Shown piece after piece: positions 34,956 through 43,935 of a stretch of DNA of 64,000 nucleotides. Origin of the DNA: JALZVT01 sp039029135. GTDB taxonomy: Bacteria > Pseudomonadota > Gammaproteobacteria > Pseudomonadales > Azotimanducaceae. The stretch is taken from contig JBCCGT010000003.1 of NCBI GenBank assembly GCA_039029135.1, positions 124,001 to 188,000 of the forward strand, written 5' to 3'. How positions within the stretch are numbered: position 1 is the first letter of the stretch; every line of letters begins with the position of its first letter. The translations under genes and the position numbers were made by a program. The notes beneath the pieces are model-generated. The model was not told where the DNA came from. It did no database searches and was given only the letters and a program-made list of their open reading frames with translations.

Positions 34956-36485
34956 ATGCTGTCAGATTATCTGCTCCACGCACTGAAGTATCTTCGTCTG
35001 GTGTGCTCAGCGCGCAAACTCGTCATGCCGCTGGTCCTGTTTTTGTGCGTGGCGGGCTGGGTTATGGCCTTTAACCTGCCGAATGTCTACCAGTCAGAGA
35101 CGCAGGTCTACGTCGATCCGCGGACGATGCTCGATTACCTGCTGGAAGATCTGGCCGTGGACAACACGGATATCGAGCAGGATCTCGTTGCGGTCGCGCG
35201 CTACGGACTGCTGACCCAATCGAACCTCGAGAAGGTGGCCGTGGAAAACGATCTGCTGCTCGAAGTGCGCTCCGAGATAGACAAACAGATTGTCTTTGAA
35301 GAGCTCGCCAAGTCGGTCCGCATTTCGTCGCAGCAACGCCAGGGGTCGCGGCAGGGAACCCAGGATCTCATCATCTCTTATCGCGACATAAACGCCGAGC
35401 GCTCCAAGGCCGTCGTCAACAGCTTTCTGGACCTGTTCGTGAATTCCGTGCTGCGCGGCTCGCGCGAAGACAGCGAGCGCAGCGAGAGCTTCCTTAACGA
35501 TCGGATACGGGAGTACCAGCAGAAGCTCGATGACGCGGAAGAACAGCTGAAACTATTCAAGAGCGAAAACCTGAGCACGCTCGGCGGCGAAGATCGTAAC
35601 TTCTTCCAGGATCTGCGCAGCGTGAGCGATCGCGTCAACGAGTCGCGCCTGGCGCTGCGAGAGGCCGTACAGCGACGGGACGAGCTGAACAGCAAGTACG
35701 AACGCATGGTCGGTCAGTCCGGCTCGAGCAGCGGCTCGGCGCTGCGCAAGGCCGAACGCATACAGGAGCTCGAAAATCAGCTCGACGACCTGCTGCTGCA
35801 GTTCACGGATTCGCACCCCGACGTGATTGCGGCCCGCGAACAGCTGCGTAAGTTGAAGCGCAACTTCACCCCGCCCGAGCTGTCGGGCGACAACTTCGGT
35901 TCGCAGATCGCGCTCGCTGAGTTCGCGCTCGCGCTCAGCAACGCAGAAGCCGACGTCGCGTCCGCGCAGGCGCGCCTGGACGAGTACTCGGATCGCAAAG
36001 AGACGCTCACCGCGGCCATCAGCACGATTCCCGAAATCGAGGCGCAGGAGCGCAAGCTGACGCGGGACTATGACGTCTTTAAGGAGCGCTACGACGAGCT
36101 GGTCGAACGGCGAGAGACCGCGCGGCTGTCGCGCGAGGCCGGCACCACCGGCAACCAGGTGCAGTTTCAGGTGATCGAGCCGCCGCGTACGCTGCCCCGT
36201 CCGGTGGAGCCGAACCGGCCGCTGCTGATCACGCTGATTTTCCTGGGCGCCTGGGCCCTCGGTGTGGCAATCCCAATCATGCTCGACGTGGTGCGGCCGT
36301 CGGTCTCGTCGTTCAAAGATATCGCCAAGATCACCGATCTGCCGGTGCTGGGGACGGTCTCGATGACCGAGGCTTCGGCGGCCGGGCTGCGCGTCGGCAT
36401 GAAGACGCTGCTGGTGTTTCTGATCTTGACGACCATCGCCTACGCGACGCTCGCGGTGTTGAGCCTGCTGCCGGCCGTCAACTGA
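34956..36485 (+). CDS. Wzz-like polysaccharide chain-length determinant, exosortase-locus type
   Basis: 509 residues from the ATG at 34956; an upstream ATG at 34905 adds 17 residues that do not look like part of the protein. Wzz/GNVR architecture: N-terminal helix (VMPLVLFLCVAGWVMAF), a periplasmic coiled-coil region (about 180-390), a second helix near 435 and a third at the C-terminus. YQSETQVYVDPRTMLDYLL is characteristic of the chain-length proteins I remember from PEP-CTERM/exosortase-A loci. No Walker motifs, so it has no tyrosine-kinase domain. It controls polymer length at the inner membrane. The 3' end overlaps the opposing glycosyltransferase by 8 bp. Confidence 0.88.
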   Translation: MLSDYLLHALKYLRLVCSARKLVMPLVLFLCVAGWVMAFNLPNVYQSETQVYVDPRTMLDYLLEDLAVDNTDIEQDLVAVARYGLLTQSNLEKVAVENDLLLEVRSEIDKQIVFEELAKSVRISSQQRQGSRQGTQDLIISYRDINAERSKAVVNSFLDLFVNSVLRGSREDSERSESFLNDRIREYQQKLDDAEEQLKLFKSENLSTLGGEDRNFFQDLRSVSDRVNESRLALREAVQRRDELNSKYERMVGQSGSSSGSALRKAERIQELENQLDDLLLQFTDSHPDVIAAREQLRKLKRNFTPPELSGDNFGSQIALAEFALALSNAEADVASAQARLDEYSDRKETLTAAISTIPEIEAQERKLTRDYDVFKERYDELVERRETARLSREAGTTGNQVQFQVIEPPRTLPRPVEPNRPLLITLIFLGAWALGVAIPIMLDVVRPSVSSFKDIAKITDLPVLGTVSMTEASAAGLRVGMKTLLVFLILTTIAYATLAVLSLLPAVN

Positions 36486-37617
36486 CGACGTTGCGGTCCG
36501 ACGCGCCGCGCTCGGCCGCGTCGAGCACCGACCGGTATACCTCGAGAAACCGGCGCACCCGCTCCGGGATAGCGAAACGCGGCGTGAGACTCGCGCGGGC
36601 GGCCTCCCCCATGCGCGCGGCTGAGCCGGCGTCGACCATCAGGCCGGCCATCCGCTCTGCCAGCGACTCGGCGTCGCCCGGCGGCACGACCCAGCCGGTG
36701 ACGCCGTCACTGAGCACGTCGCTGATGGCGCCCACGTCGGTGGCGACCACGGGCAGTCCATAGGACATGGCCTCCAGGACGACGAACGGCAGTCCCTCGC
36801 TACGTGACGGCAGCAGCAGCCCGTCCAGCCCGCGATACTCGGCGTCCATGTCGCGACACCAGCCGGCGAAGCTGACGCGCTCCCCAAGCCCAAGAGCGGC
36901 GCTCTGTGCCTCGAGGGCCTGGCGCTCCTGCCCGTCCCCGATCAGCCGCAGGTGCACCGACGCTCCGGGCGCGCGCCGCGTCAGAGCGGCGAGCGCGCTG
37001 AGGGCGATGTCCTGAGCCTTCTCGGGACTGAAGCGACCGATGACGCCCCAGGTGAACGGACGCTCGGATACCTCTGCTGGCGGGTCGCCGAGGTCCGGCA
37101 CGTCGGGCAGGTCGATGGCGTTGTAGATCAGGTGGGTGCCCTTGCGGCCGCGCAGCCCGGCGACGGTGTCGTACAGAGGCGGTGAAACCGTGACCGCGGC
37201 GTCGGCGCGCCGCAGGCAGAACCGCTCGAGCGCGTTATAGACGCGGATCTTCAGGTTCTCATCCGTCCACCCGTGCGCCAGCGCTACCCAGGGCGTGCCA
37301 AAACGCCGCGATAGTGCGAGGCCGATCAGATGCCCCTTGTAGCCGTGGGTTTCGAGCAGCTCGTAGCGCTGCTCCTGCATCAGGCGGTGTACCGCAGCGA
37401 TGGGGCGCGGATCGAGCGCAAAGCTCTGTTTGAGCAGATGCAGGCGGAAACCTTGGCTCGCCGCGACGTCGTTAAACTCGCTGGATATGCGCCCGCCGTA
37501 GTCGAAGTTGGCGATGCCAGAGTCCGCAAAGGCGTCCTGCGCGTGCAGCTGCAGCACCGCCTTGCCCGCTCCGGCGATCAGGCCGGTGTCGATCAGGCTC
37601 AGGACCCGGGGCGTCAC
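36478..37617 (-). CDS. Glycosyltransferase family 4
   Basis: 379-residue GT-B enzyme. The acceptor half has LIDTGLIAGAGKAVLQL and ETHGYKGHLIGLAL. The donor half has WGVIGRFSPEKAQDIAL, LRLIGDGQER and PSRSEGLPFVVLEAMSYGLP with the E-x7-E site. GTG start. It follows the NRPS-like gene on the same strand after 12 bp, so the two are probably co-transcribed, linking an aminoacyl carrier protein to polysaccharide assembly. Confidence 0.88.
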   Translation of the reverse strand: MTPRVLSLIDTGLIAGAGKAVLQLHAQDAFADSGIANFDYGGRISSEFNDVAASQGFRLHLLKQSFALDPRPIAAVHRLMQEQRYELLETHGYKGHLIGLALSRRFGTPWVALAHGWTDENLKIRVYNALERFCLRRADAAVTVSPPLYDTVAGLRGRKGTHLIYNAIDLPDVPDLGDPPAEVSERPFTWGVIGRFSPEKAQDIALSALAALTRRAPGASVHLRLIGDGQERQALEAQSAALGLGERVSFAGWCRDMDAEYRGLDGLLLPSRSEGLPFVVLEAMSYGLPVVATDVGAISDVLSDGVTGWVVPPGDAESLAERMAGLMVDAGSAARMGEAARASLTPRFAIPERVRRFLEVYRSVLDAAERGASDRNVVS

Positions 37618-37629
37618 GGTGGCCGAGGT

Positions 37630-40600
37630 CTAGCCGGCGGGACGCAGGCGGTCGAACAGGCGCCCGAGGGCGCGGCGCAGCGGCCGCGCCGAGACTTGCG
37701 GCTGGGCATCGATCATGGCCGCGACCTCGGCGAGATCGTGCAGGACGAGCGCGCGTACGGGCAGCTCCTTGTCACAGCGCTCGCTTATCGCGTCGACAAA
37801 CTGCATGGCGAGCACCGAGTGTCCGCCCAGTTCGAAGAAATTGTCATCGTCCGCCACGCTCGCCACGCCGATCAGCTCACACCACAGCGCGCGCGCCAGC
37901 GCCTTGGTCGATGCCGCCTCGGCATCACCTTCGGCCGGTGCCGCGAGCGGTGGTCGCGGTAGCGCGCTCCGATCCAGCTTGCCGTTGGCGAGCAGCGGCC
38001 AGTCCTCTAGCGGCAGGTAGATTTGCGGCAGCATGAAGGCCGGTAGGCGCTGGGCCAGATGCTCGCGAAACTGCGCGTTGGTCGGCACGTTCGTCTCTGC
38101 CTCGGTGGGCCGACACTGATAGTACGCGACCAGGCGTATGTCCGAGCTCGAGTAGCTGTGCAGCGCGCAGGCCGCGCGCTCAACGGGTTCGAAGTCGCAC
38201 AGCGCGTGTTCGATTTCGAGCAGCTCGATGCGATGGCCGCGCAGCTTAACCTGCTGGTCCGCGCGCCCGCGGCAGTGCAATCGACCCTCTGCGTCGACGA
38301 AGCCGCGATCGCCGCTTCGGTAATACCGCTCAACGCCCAGCGGTGTCTCGAAGTCGACAAACGCCGCCGCCGTGCGTTCAGTATCGTTCCAGTAGTGGCT
38401 GGCCAGCCCGGCGCCCGCGATCCAGATCTCGCCCAACTCGCCGATCTTCGCCAGTGTGCCGGTCGTCTCGTCGACGATCGCTATGCGCGTGTTGTCCATC
38501 GGTCCACCGACGTGGATGTCGTCCTCGCCCAGGTGCTGGCGCGCGCCGCTCGAGTAGACGGTTGTCTCGGTGGGGCCGTACAGATTCCACAGCTCCGCGC
38601 AGCCTCGGGCGAGCCGCACGCGCGTCGCAGGCGACAGCGGTTCGCCGCCGCTGAAGGCGCGCACACCCTGCAGTCCGTCGCCCGCATCCGCGTCCAGACA
38701 CTGTCCCCAGAGCGTCGGCGTCGCCTGCATGAGACTGACGCGACCGCGCTTTAACAGCGACAGTATTGGCTGTGGCTCGGTGTGGGTCTCGTCGTCCGCG
38801 AGCACGATTGTCCCGCCGACACAGAGCGGTACGATGATCTCGAGGATGTGAATGTCGAACGAGAAGGACGCGATCGCGAGCACCCGATCGTCCGGGCCGA
38901 CGCCGGGTGTGCGAGCGATGCTCTGTATGAAGTTGGCCATCGCCCGGCTCGTCACCGCAACGCCCTTCGGGACGCCGGAACTGCCGGACGTATACAGGAG
39001 GCTGCCGAGCTTCCCGGAGCGTCGCTGCCAGTCGCCGGGCGCCGCGCTGCGTTCGGTGAGATCGATCAGTGTCAGCGCCTCGCAGTTCAGATCGTCTGCG
39101 AGCTCTGGCTCGGCCACGAGATGCGAGATGCCTGAGTTGTCCAGCATGAGCTGGCGGCGTGCCTGCGGATAGCGGGGATCCAGCGGCAGATAGCCGCAGC
39201 CGGCGAGCAGCGTGCCGAGCATCGCCGCGATCGCGCTCGGGGCGCGCCTTGCCAGCAGACCGACCGGCTGATCGGGTTCGGCTCCGGCGGCCGCGAGCCG
39301 CGCCGCGATCGCCATCGCCTCGGCGGTGATGTCGGCATAGCTCACGTGCTTGCCGTTGAAATAGACGGCGTGGCGGCTGCGATTTACCGTCAGGCTGCTC
39401 CACAGCAGCTCCGAAAGCGGCGCGATTTCGCGCACCTCGCCGGCGCGCAGCGCATAGCCGGGTACCGCGAAAGCGGCCGCGTCGCTCGTCGTCAGCCTGG
39501 CTGGCTCTGGCCTGTTGCCGTTCAATGCCTCTGCGAGCTCCTCGCTGTGCTCTTGGGTCAGATCCGCGACCAACGCCCGATGCGCAGACTCGTCCGCGCT
39601 AGGCGGCGGTGTGTCTGTTGGCAGATCGGCGGCAGTTTCTGCCGCGATGATCTCGGTCCCGTGTTCGTCTTGATCTGCTGCCGTGGCTTCGGACGCCCCC
39701 GAACCCGCTGCGTCTGTCGGGCAGTCTGCCCTAGCGGCCATACTCGGCAAAGCGTCGAATCGAGCGTCTGTGGCGAGCTCGGTGAGCGTCTCCAGGACCG
39801 CCTGCGCCAGCGTGCCGCAGGACGCCGCCGCGGCACCGTCGATGCGACGGCGATCATAGTGTGCGACGCATTCGAGTGCGGCGCCCGTCGCGCACAGCTC
39901 GAGCGTCAGGCCGGGCGCGATCGCGTCTTCGACTGGAGAGGCACCGGGGTCGAGCGCCACGGCGCAATCGATCAGCGTGCGCGAGCCGTCGGCCCGGGAC
40001 GCGAGCTCATTCGCCAGCCGAACCCAGTCACAGTCGCGGTTGTCGAGTCCGTCGGCGACGATGGCGCCGACCAGATCCAGATAGTCCGCGACCTCGCCGT
40101 CGTCCACCAGCGGCACCCGCAGCGGCAGCGCTTGGCTGGCGCCCGGTGGTATCAGCCCAATGACCAGGTCGCGGCAGTCGCCGAGTGTTCCCAGGCCAAT
40201 GGCGCAGGCGACGACAGGCCCGATCGCGCGATCTCGGTCGCGCAGCAGGGGCGCTCGCTCTAGCCGCTCGGCGAGATCATCGGCGCGCCAGCAGAACAGG
40301 CTGACAATGTCGTCGCGCGCGGGCGCGGTGGCGGTCGGCGCGATCAGACTCTGCGCTGGGACCCCATCGGCGTATTCGCTGCGCCAATAGCGCAGGGTGC
40401 GTTCCGCTCGGGCCGTCGCCTCCGGCGCCTGTCGTTCGCCGGCATCGACCTGTCGTGATTTGACCGCCAGCGGTGCCAGCGTCTCGGCGGGCTTCGAGAG
40501 CGTGACGCCCGTACCGAGACAGTCGTTGGCCGCGAGTTCGGCAAATACGGCAGCGATCTCCTCGACGACGGTCTTAATCGTGTCGGCGTCATGCGCGGGG

Positions 40601-41958
40601 TGCAGCGCCCAGCTCGACCCCGGCGAGACCAGCACCCCGCGCAGCGCCAGTGCGGCGGCGACCAGGTCCGGCTCGGGCGCGCGCGCGCTCGTCCCATCCT
40701 GCAGGCGCACCTCGATGCCGCCGTGGACGACCTCTACCGTGATGCCCCGGGCGTGCTCGCGCAGTCTGGTTTCGAGTTCGTCGCGCAGGTGTTCGTGTCG
40801 CGCGGGCAGCCCGCGCAGCTCAGCCCGTCCGGTGTCCTGATACCAGTGCAGGGCGGCTGCGGCCTGGGCGACGGTACCAGCGGAGGCGGCCAGGGGCGTT
40901 CGCGGTGTGTCCTGCAGACCGCGCAGCCAGGCGCCCTCCCCGCCCAGCAGCGCTATGGAGTCGCCGGGCTCAACGGTACACAGCAGTAGATCGCCCAGCA
41001 GGTCTTCCTCCAGCGTCGCTAGGTCGCGCATGCCACCACCGCCGGCGTCGACGATCAGCGCAGCACCCGCGCGGGCGCAGGCGCCGTGCAGCGCGCTCTT
41101 GTTGGTTGCGGTAAGGACGCTCTGCAGCGCCCCGGTCTGCACCACGACACCGGCGAGCGTGTCGCTCAGCCTGTCGATCATGGCGCAGGCCTGTGGGTTT
41201 GCCTGCAGACACAGATAGTCGGCGGCGGCGCTTGAGGGCGAGCCCGGATCGCACGCGACACACAGACCCGTGTCGTCAAGCGCGAGGTAGGCCAGTCCGG
41301 GCGTGCGTTCAAAGCTACCGATCAATGCGATAAGCGTTCGGCCGGTCGTGCCGCGCGCCGCGCGAATCGCGAGATCGCGAGCCTCTGCCGGCGTGCTGGT
41401 TAGCGTCCATAGCGGCCGATCGAAGGTCGCGCGCGCCGCCTGCGCGAGCTGCAGGCGCGCCGCGGCGAGCGTCTCACCCGAGTCGGCGGGCGTCGCGATG
41501 CGTGCCTGACGGCGCAGATCGATGTAGTCGTTGCCGTCGAGATCGCGAGCCTTGCCGAGTGTGGCCACTGGGCCGTCGGCCTCGAGTAGCAGCGCTGGAA
41601 ACTCAGACTCGGCTGACCGGGCGTCGAACAGCAGTCCCCGGCCGTCGTCGGCCAGCGCGGCCGACAGGCTCGCGTGGCGACGATAGCGTTCCAGTAGCGC
41701 GGCGCGATATTCAATGGCGCGTCTGCTGCGCGCGGGTCTGACCTGTGCACCGCCCGCGTCGTCTTGCCGCGTTGTGCCGGGCGCGAGCCGCAGCTCCAGT
41801 GCGCGCGCCCGCGCGCTCAGGTCACGGGCGAGCGTGATGAGGTCGATGTCTGGGCCGGGCGCGGCGTCCGCGATGGACGTGATGGTTGCGCGTGGGAGCG
41901 GGGCGTCGCGGCGTGGAGGCTGGCCCTCATGGTTGATCGATGCGGCGAGTCGGTCCAT
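37630..41958 (-). CDS. NRPS-like: degenerate aminotransferase, half-C, A, PCP
   Basis: 1442 residues from the ATG at 41958 (AAGG just upstream); an in-frame start at 42111 would add 51 low-quality residues. Domain order: a class III aminotransferase fold, recognisable by DLDGNDYIDL and TSTPAEARDLAIRAARGTTGR, but with the PLP-aspartate segment reading VDAGGGGMRD and no lysine where GKxxGGG is expected, so probably inactive; the C-terminal half of a condensation domain (from LRYWRSEYADG), without HHxxxDG; an Ala/Glu/Asp-rich linker; an A domain (YTSGSSGVPKG, NLYGPTETT, LLANGKLDRSAL); and a PCP (FFELGGHSVLAM). The manual A code D-I-L-Q-F-G-L-V-Y is close to the remembered Gly code. It appears to charge a carrier with an amino acid for the EPS/exosortase pathway. 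No release domain is present. Confidence 0.85.
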   Translation of the reverse strand: MDRLAASINHEGQPPRRDAPLPRATITSIADAAPGPDIDLITLARDLSARARALELRLAPGTTRQDDAGGAQVRPARSRRAIEYRAALLERYRRHASLSAALADDGRGLLFDARSAESEFPALLLEADGPVATLGKARDLDGNDYIDLRRQARIATPADSGETLAAARLQLAQAARATFDRPLWTLTSTPAEARDLAIRAARGTTGRTLIALIGSFERTPGLAYLALDDTGLCVACDPGSPSSAAADYLCLQANPQACAMIDRLSDTLAGVVVQTGALQSVLTATNKSALHGACARAGAALIVDAGGGGMRDLATLEEDLLGDLLLCTVEPGDSIALLGGEGAWLRGLQDTPRTPLAASAGTVAQAAAALHWYQDTGRAELRGLPARHEHLRDELETRLREHARGITVEVVHGGIEVRLQDGTSARAPEPDLVAAALALRGVLVSPGSSWALHPAHDADTIKTVVEEIAAVFAELAANDCLGTGVTLSKPAETLAPLAVKSRQVDAGERQAPEATARAERTLRYWRSEYADGVPAQSLIAPTATAPARDDIVSLFCWRADDLAERLERAPLLRDRDRAIGPVVACAIGLGTLGDCRDLVIGLIPPGASQALPLRVPLVDDGEVADYLDLVGAIVADGLDNRDCDWVRLANELASRADGSRTLIDCAVALDPGASPVEDAIAPGLTLELCATGAALECVAHYDRRRIDGAAAASCGTLAQAVLETLTELATDARFDALPSMAARADCPTDAAGSGASEATAADQDEHGTEIIAAETAADLPTDTPPPSADESAHRALVADLTQEHSEELAEALNGNRPEPARLTTSDAAAFAVPGYALRAGEVREIAPLSELLWSSLTVNRSRHAVYFNGKHVSYADITAEAMAIAARLAAAGAEPDQPVGLLARRAPSAIAAMLGTLLAGCGYLPLDPRYPQARRQLMLDNSGISHLVAEPELADDLNCEALTLIDLTERSAAPGDWQRRSGKLGSLLYTSGSSGVPKGVAVTSRAMANFIQSIARTPGVGPDDRVLAIASFSFDIHILEIIVPLCVGGTIVLADDETHTEPQPILSLLKRGRVSLMQATPTLWGQCLDADAGDGLQGVRAFSGGEPLSPATRVRLARGCAELWNLYGPTETTVYSSGARQHLGEDDIHVGGPMDNTRIAIVDETTGTLAKIGELGEIWIAGAGLASHYWNDTERTAAAFVDFETPLGVERYYRSGDRGFVDAEGRLHCRGRADQQVKLRGHRIELLEIEHALCDFEPVERAACALHSYSSSDIRLVAYYQCRPTEAETNVPTNAQFREHLAQRLPAFMLPQIYLPLEDWPLLANGKLDRSALPRPPLAAPAEGDAEAASTKALARALWCELIGVASVADDDNFFELGGHSVLAMQFVDAISERCDKELPVRALVLHDLAEVAAMIDAQPQVSARPLRRALGRLFDRLRPAG

Positions 41959-42301
41959 AGGCCTTGCCGGTCTCCTGCTTGTCCAATGCGTCCCTCGTCT
42001 TGACGGACGGTGCGCGGCGCCAGCGGGCAGCAGCCTACCGCGCGTCTGGCCGAACAGCAGACAGGGCGGGTCCTGCGGTGCGCGCCGCTCGATAATGTTG
42101 CGCAACGTCATCCGGCTTCTCTGTGACCCGGTTCACGATCGACTCGACGCGACGCCATCGCGGCAATAAGCATCGAACTACGAGGCTCGGCGTTGGGATT
42201 CGGTCCGCGCTGCCAGCGGCGCGGGCGCGCTAGACTGCTGGCCTGCCGACGGTGGGTCCCCGTGCACCTCGCCGTTTGAACGAACAGGACGCGGACCGTT
42301 C
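41959..42301. other. 343-bp divergent intergenic region
   Basis: Lies between the NRPS-like gene and the hydrolase-exosortase operon, which point away from each other, so both promoters should be here. I see no clear -35/-10 pair, repeat or hairpin. The NRPS-like reading frame stays open to 42111, but that translation is Arg/Pro-rich and looks non-coding. Confidence 0.5.
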
Positions 42302-43057
42302 ATGACACAGATAAGCGCCTGGCGCTGCGAGCATTCGGGTGCGACGGGCTACATGCACACGCCAGAACCGCCGGCGAGCGCTAGCAGCGCGGCCGCGGTT
42401 CACGATTGCCGCGTCCTGCTGTGCTTGCCACCTGGACCGGAATTCAGCCGCCTGTTCGTTGCGCTCGGTGGCGTCGCCGCCGCGCTCAGCGGCGCCGGCT
42501 GCCAGGTGCTGCGGCTCGAGCTGCCGGGCTGCGGCAACGCAGCCGCGGATCCGGCAGAGGTGCGGCTCGCGCACTGGTTCTGCGCGCTCGCTGCCGGCTG
42601 GTCTGCGCTCGACGATCACGCGGCGGGTCGCGCTTTGTGCCGCGTCGCCGTCGGCGCCCGACTTGCCGCAGCGCTCCTCGTCGCGGAGGCGCGCTACAGC
42701 GCTCGATCGCTCGGCGGCTGCGCGGCTATCGCGCCGCTCGACGGCGCAGGCTGGACGGCTGACCTGCGGGCGACGAATGCCGCCATGGTGGCGGCGGGCG
42801 CGCGCGTTGACGGCCTCGCCGGCGAGGCCTGGAATTCCGCGCTGCTCGCCGACCTGCAGGCGCACGACTGGTCCTCCTGCGCGCCACGCGACGATGGCCT
42901 CCTGCTATGGCGCGGCGCCGCCAACAGCGATTGGCAGGTCGCCCCCATCGAACCGCTAGCGGTCTCCTGGTGCCTGCCCGATCTGCCCGCCGCGTTCTTA
43001 CCCACCGTCGCCCGCTCGCTCTCGGCATGGGCGGCCGGGCTGGCGCCCGCTCGATGA
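42302..43057 (+). CDS. Exosortase-associated hydrolase (type 2-like)
   Basis: 251-residue alpha/beta-hydrolase-like protein: LLCLPPGPEFSRLFVAL at the oxyanion strand and VLRLELPGCGNA at strand 4. The expected nucleophile elbow is weak (AVGARLAAALL), so catalysis is doubtful. Its position directly before a second hydrolase and the exosortase matches the paired 'exosortase A system-associated hydrolases' I know from other EPS loci. Their biochemical role is not established. It overlaps the next gene by 4 bp (ATGA). Confidence 0.75.
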   Translation: MTQISAWRCEHSGATGYMHTPEPPASASSAAAVHDCRVLLCLPPGPEFSRLFVALGGVAAALSGAGCQVLRLELPGCGNAAADPAEVRLAHWFCALAAGWSALDDHAAGRALCRVAVGARLAAALLVAEARYSARSLGGCAAIAPLDGAGWTADLRATNAAMVAAGARVDGLAGEAWNSALLADLQAHDWSSCAPRDDGLLLWRGAANSDWQVAPIEPLAVSWCLPDLPAAFLPTVARSLSAWAAGLAPAR

Positions 43058-43935
43058 GCGTTGCGGCGAGCTACCGGGAAGAGGCGCTCTACCTTGGCGC
43101 GGGCGGCCCCTTCGCAGTCTATTGCCGCCCGGATACGCCTCAGGTCGCGCCGCCGCTGGTGATGCTCAATGCCGGTCTAGTGCCCCACGCAGGACCCTAT
43201 CGCCTGCATGTGACGCTGGCACGCCGGCTCGCCGCTCGCGGCGTCGCCTCGGTGCGCCTCGACCAGGCGGGCAAGGGCGAAAGCCCGCGCCGCCCCGGCT
43301 CGCGCGAGGCGCTGCTCAAGGACGACTTCGCCCGCCTGCAGGACCGACTCGCTGCGTTGGACCCGCAGTTTTCCGGTCAACTACAGCTTTTCGGACTCTG
43401 CTCCGGCGCCGACGACGCTCTGCTTGTTGCCGAGGCCTTTGATTCCGTGACCGGCCTGGTGCTGCTCGACGGCTACGCGCCGGCCGATATTGGCTTCAGG
43501 GCGCGCTATATCGCCGCCAGGCTCGCGTCGCTGGACTGGTGGCTAACCCGCGGGCGGCGCCTGTTCGGCCGCTCGAGCGCCGAGTACACCGCGGGCGTTG
43601 AGGGCCCTGGCCTGACGCTTCGGGACTGGCGCAGCGCTACCGAAATGACTGCGCTGTACCGCGCGCTGCTCGACCGCGGTGTCCGCATGCTGGCGCTGTT
43701 CTCCGGCGATCTGGCGCACGACTACTACAACGGCGGTCGCGCGCTCTCCCGGTCGCTGGGTGCGGCGGCGGGGCTGACCGAAATCTATCGGCCGGATCTC
43801 AATCATCTGCTGCCCGGCGCCGCGCAGCGCGAGGTGCTCTGGGAGCAGCTTGAGAGCTGGCTGGGACTGCCCGTTCGCAGGTCGACGGGCTCAGCGACGA
43901 TCGGGATCAGCGTCGAGCGGGAGGCGACCACATGA
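43054..43935 (+). CDS. Exosortase-associated hydrolase (type 1-like)
   Basis: 293-residue alpha/beta hydrolase. The ATG at 43054 is set by the ATGA overlap. LNAGLVPHAGPYRLH and VRLDQAGKGES mark strands 3 and 4. The nucleophile elbow reads LFGLCSGADDAL, i.e. G-x-C-x-G with Cys as likely nucleophile, a form I associate with exosortase A system hydrolase 1. NHLLPG near the C-terminus supplies a candidate His. It is translationally coupled (ATGA) to the exosortase. The substrate is unknown; an acyl group or thioester linked to EPS assembly is an inference. Confidence 0.8.
   Translation: MSVAASYREEALYLGAGGPFAVYCRPDTPQVAPPLVMLNAGLVPHAGPYRLHVTLARRLAARGVASVRLDQAGKGESPRRPGSREALLKDDFARLQDRLAALDPQFSGQLQLFGLCSGADDALLVAEAFDSVTGLVLLDGYAPADIGFRARYIAARLASLDWWLTRGRRLFGRSSAEYTAGVEGPGLTLRDWRSATEMTALYRALLDRGVRMLALFSGDLAHDYYNGGRALSRSLGAAAGLTEIYRPDLNHLLPGAAQREVLWEQLESWLGLPVRRSTGSATIGISVEREATT

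Noticed and set aside
41959..42111. N-terminal 51-residue extension of the NRPS-like protein
   Set aside because: Arg/Pro-rich translation without family similarity, while the ATG at 41958 has an AAGG ribosome binding site.
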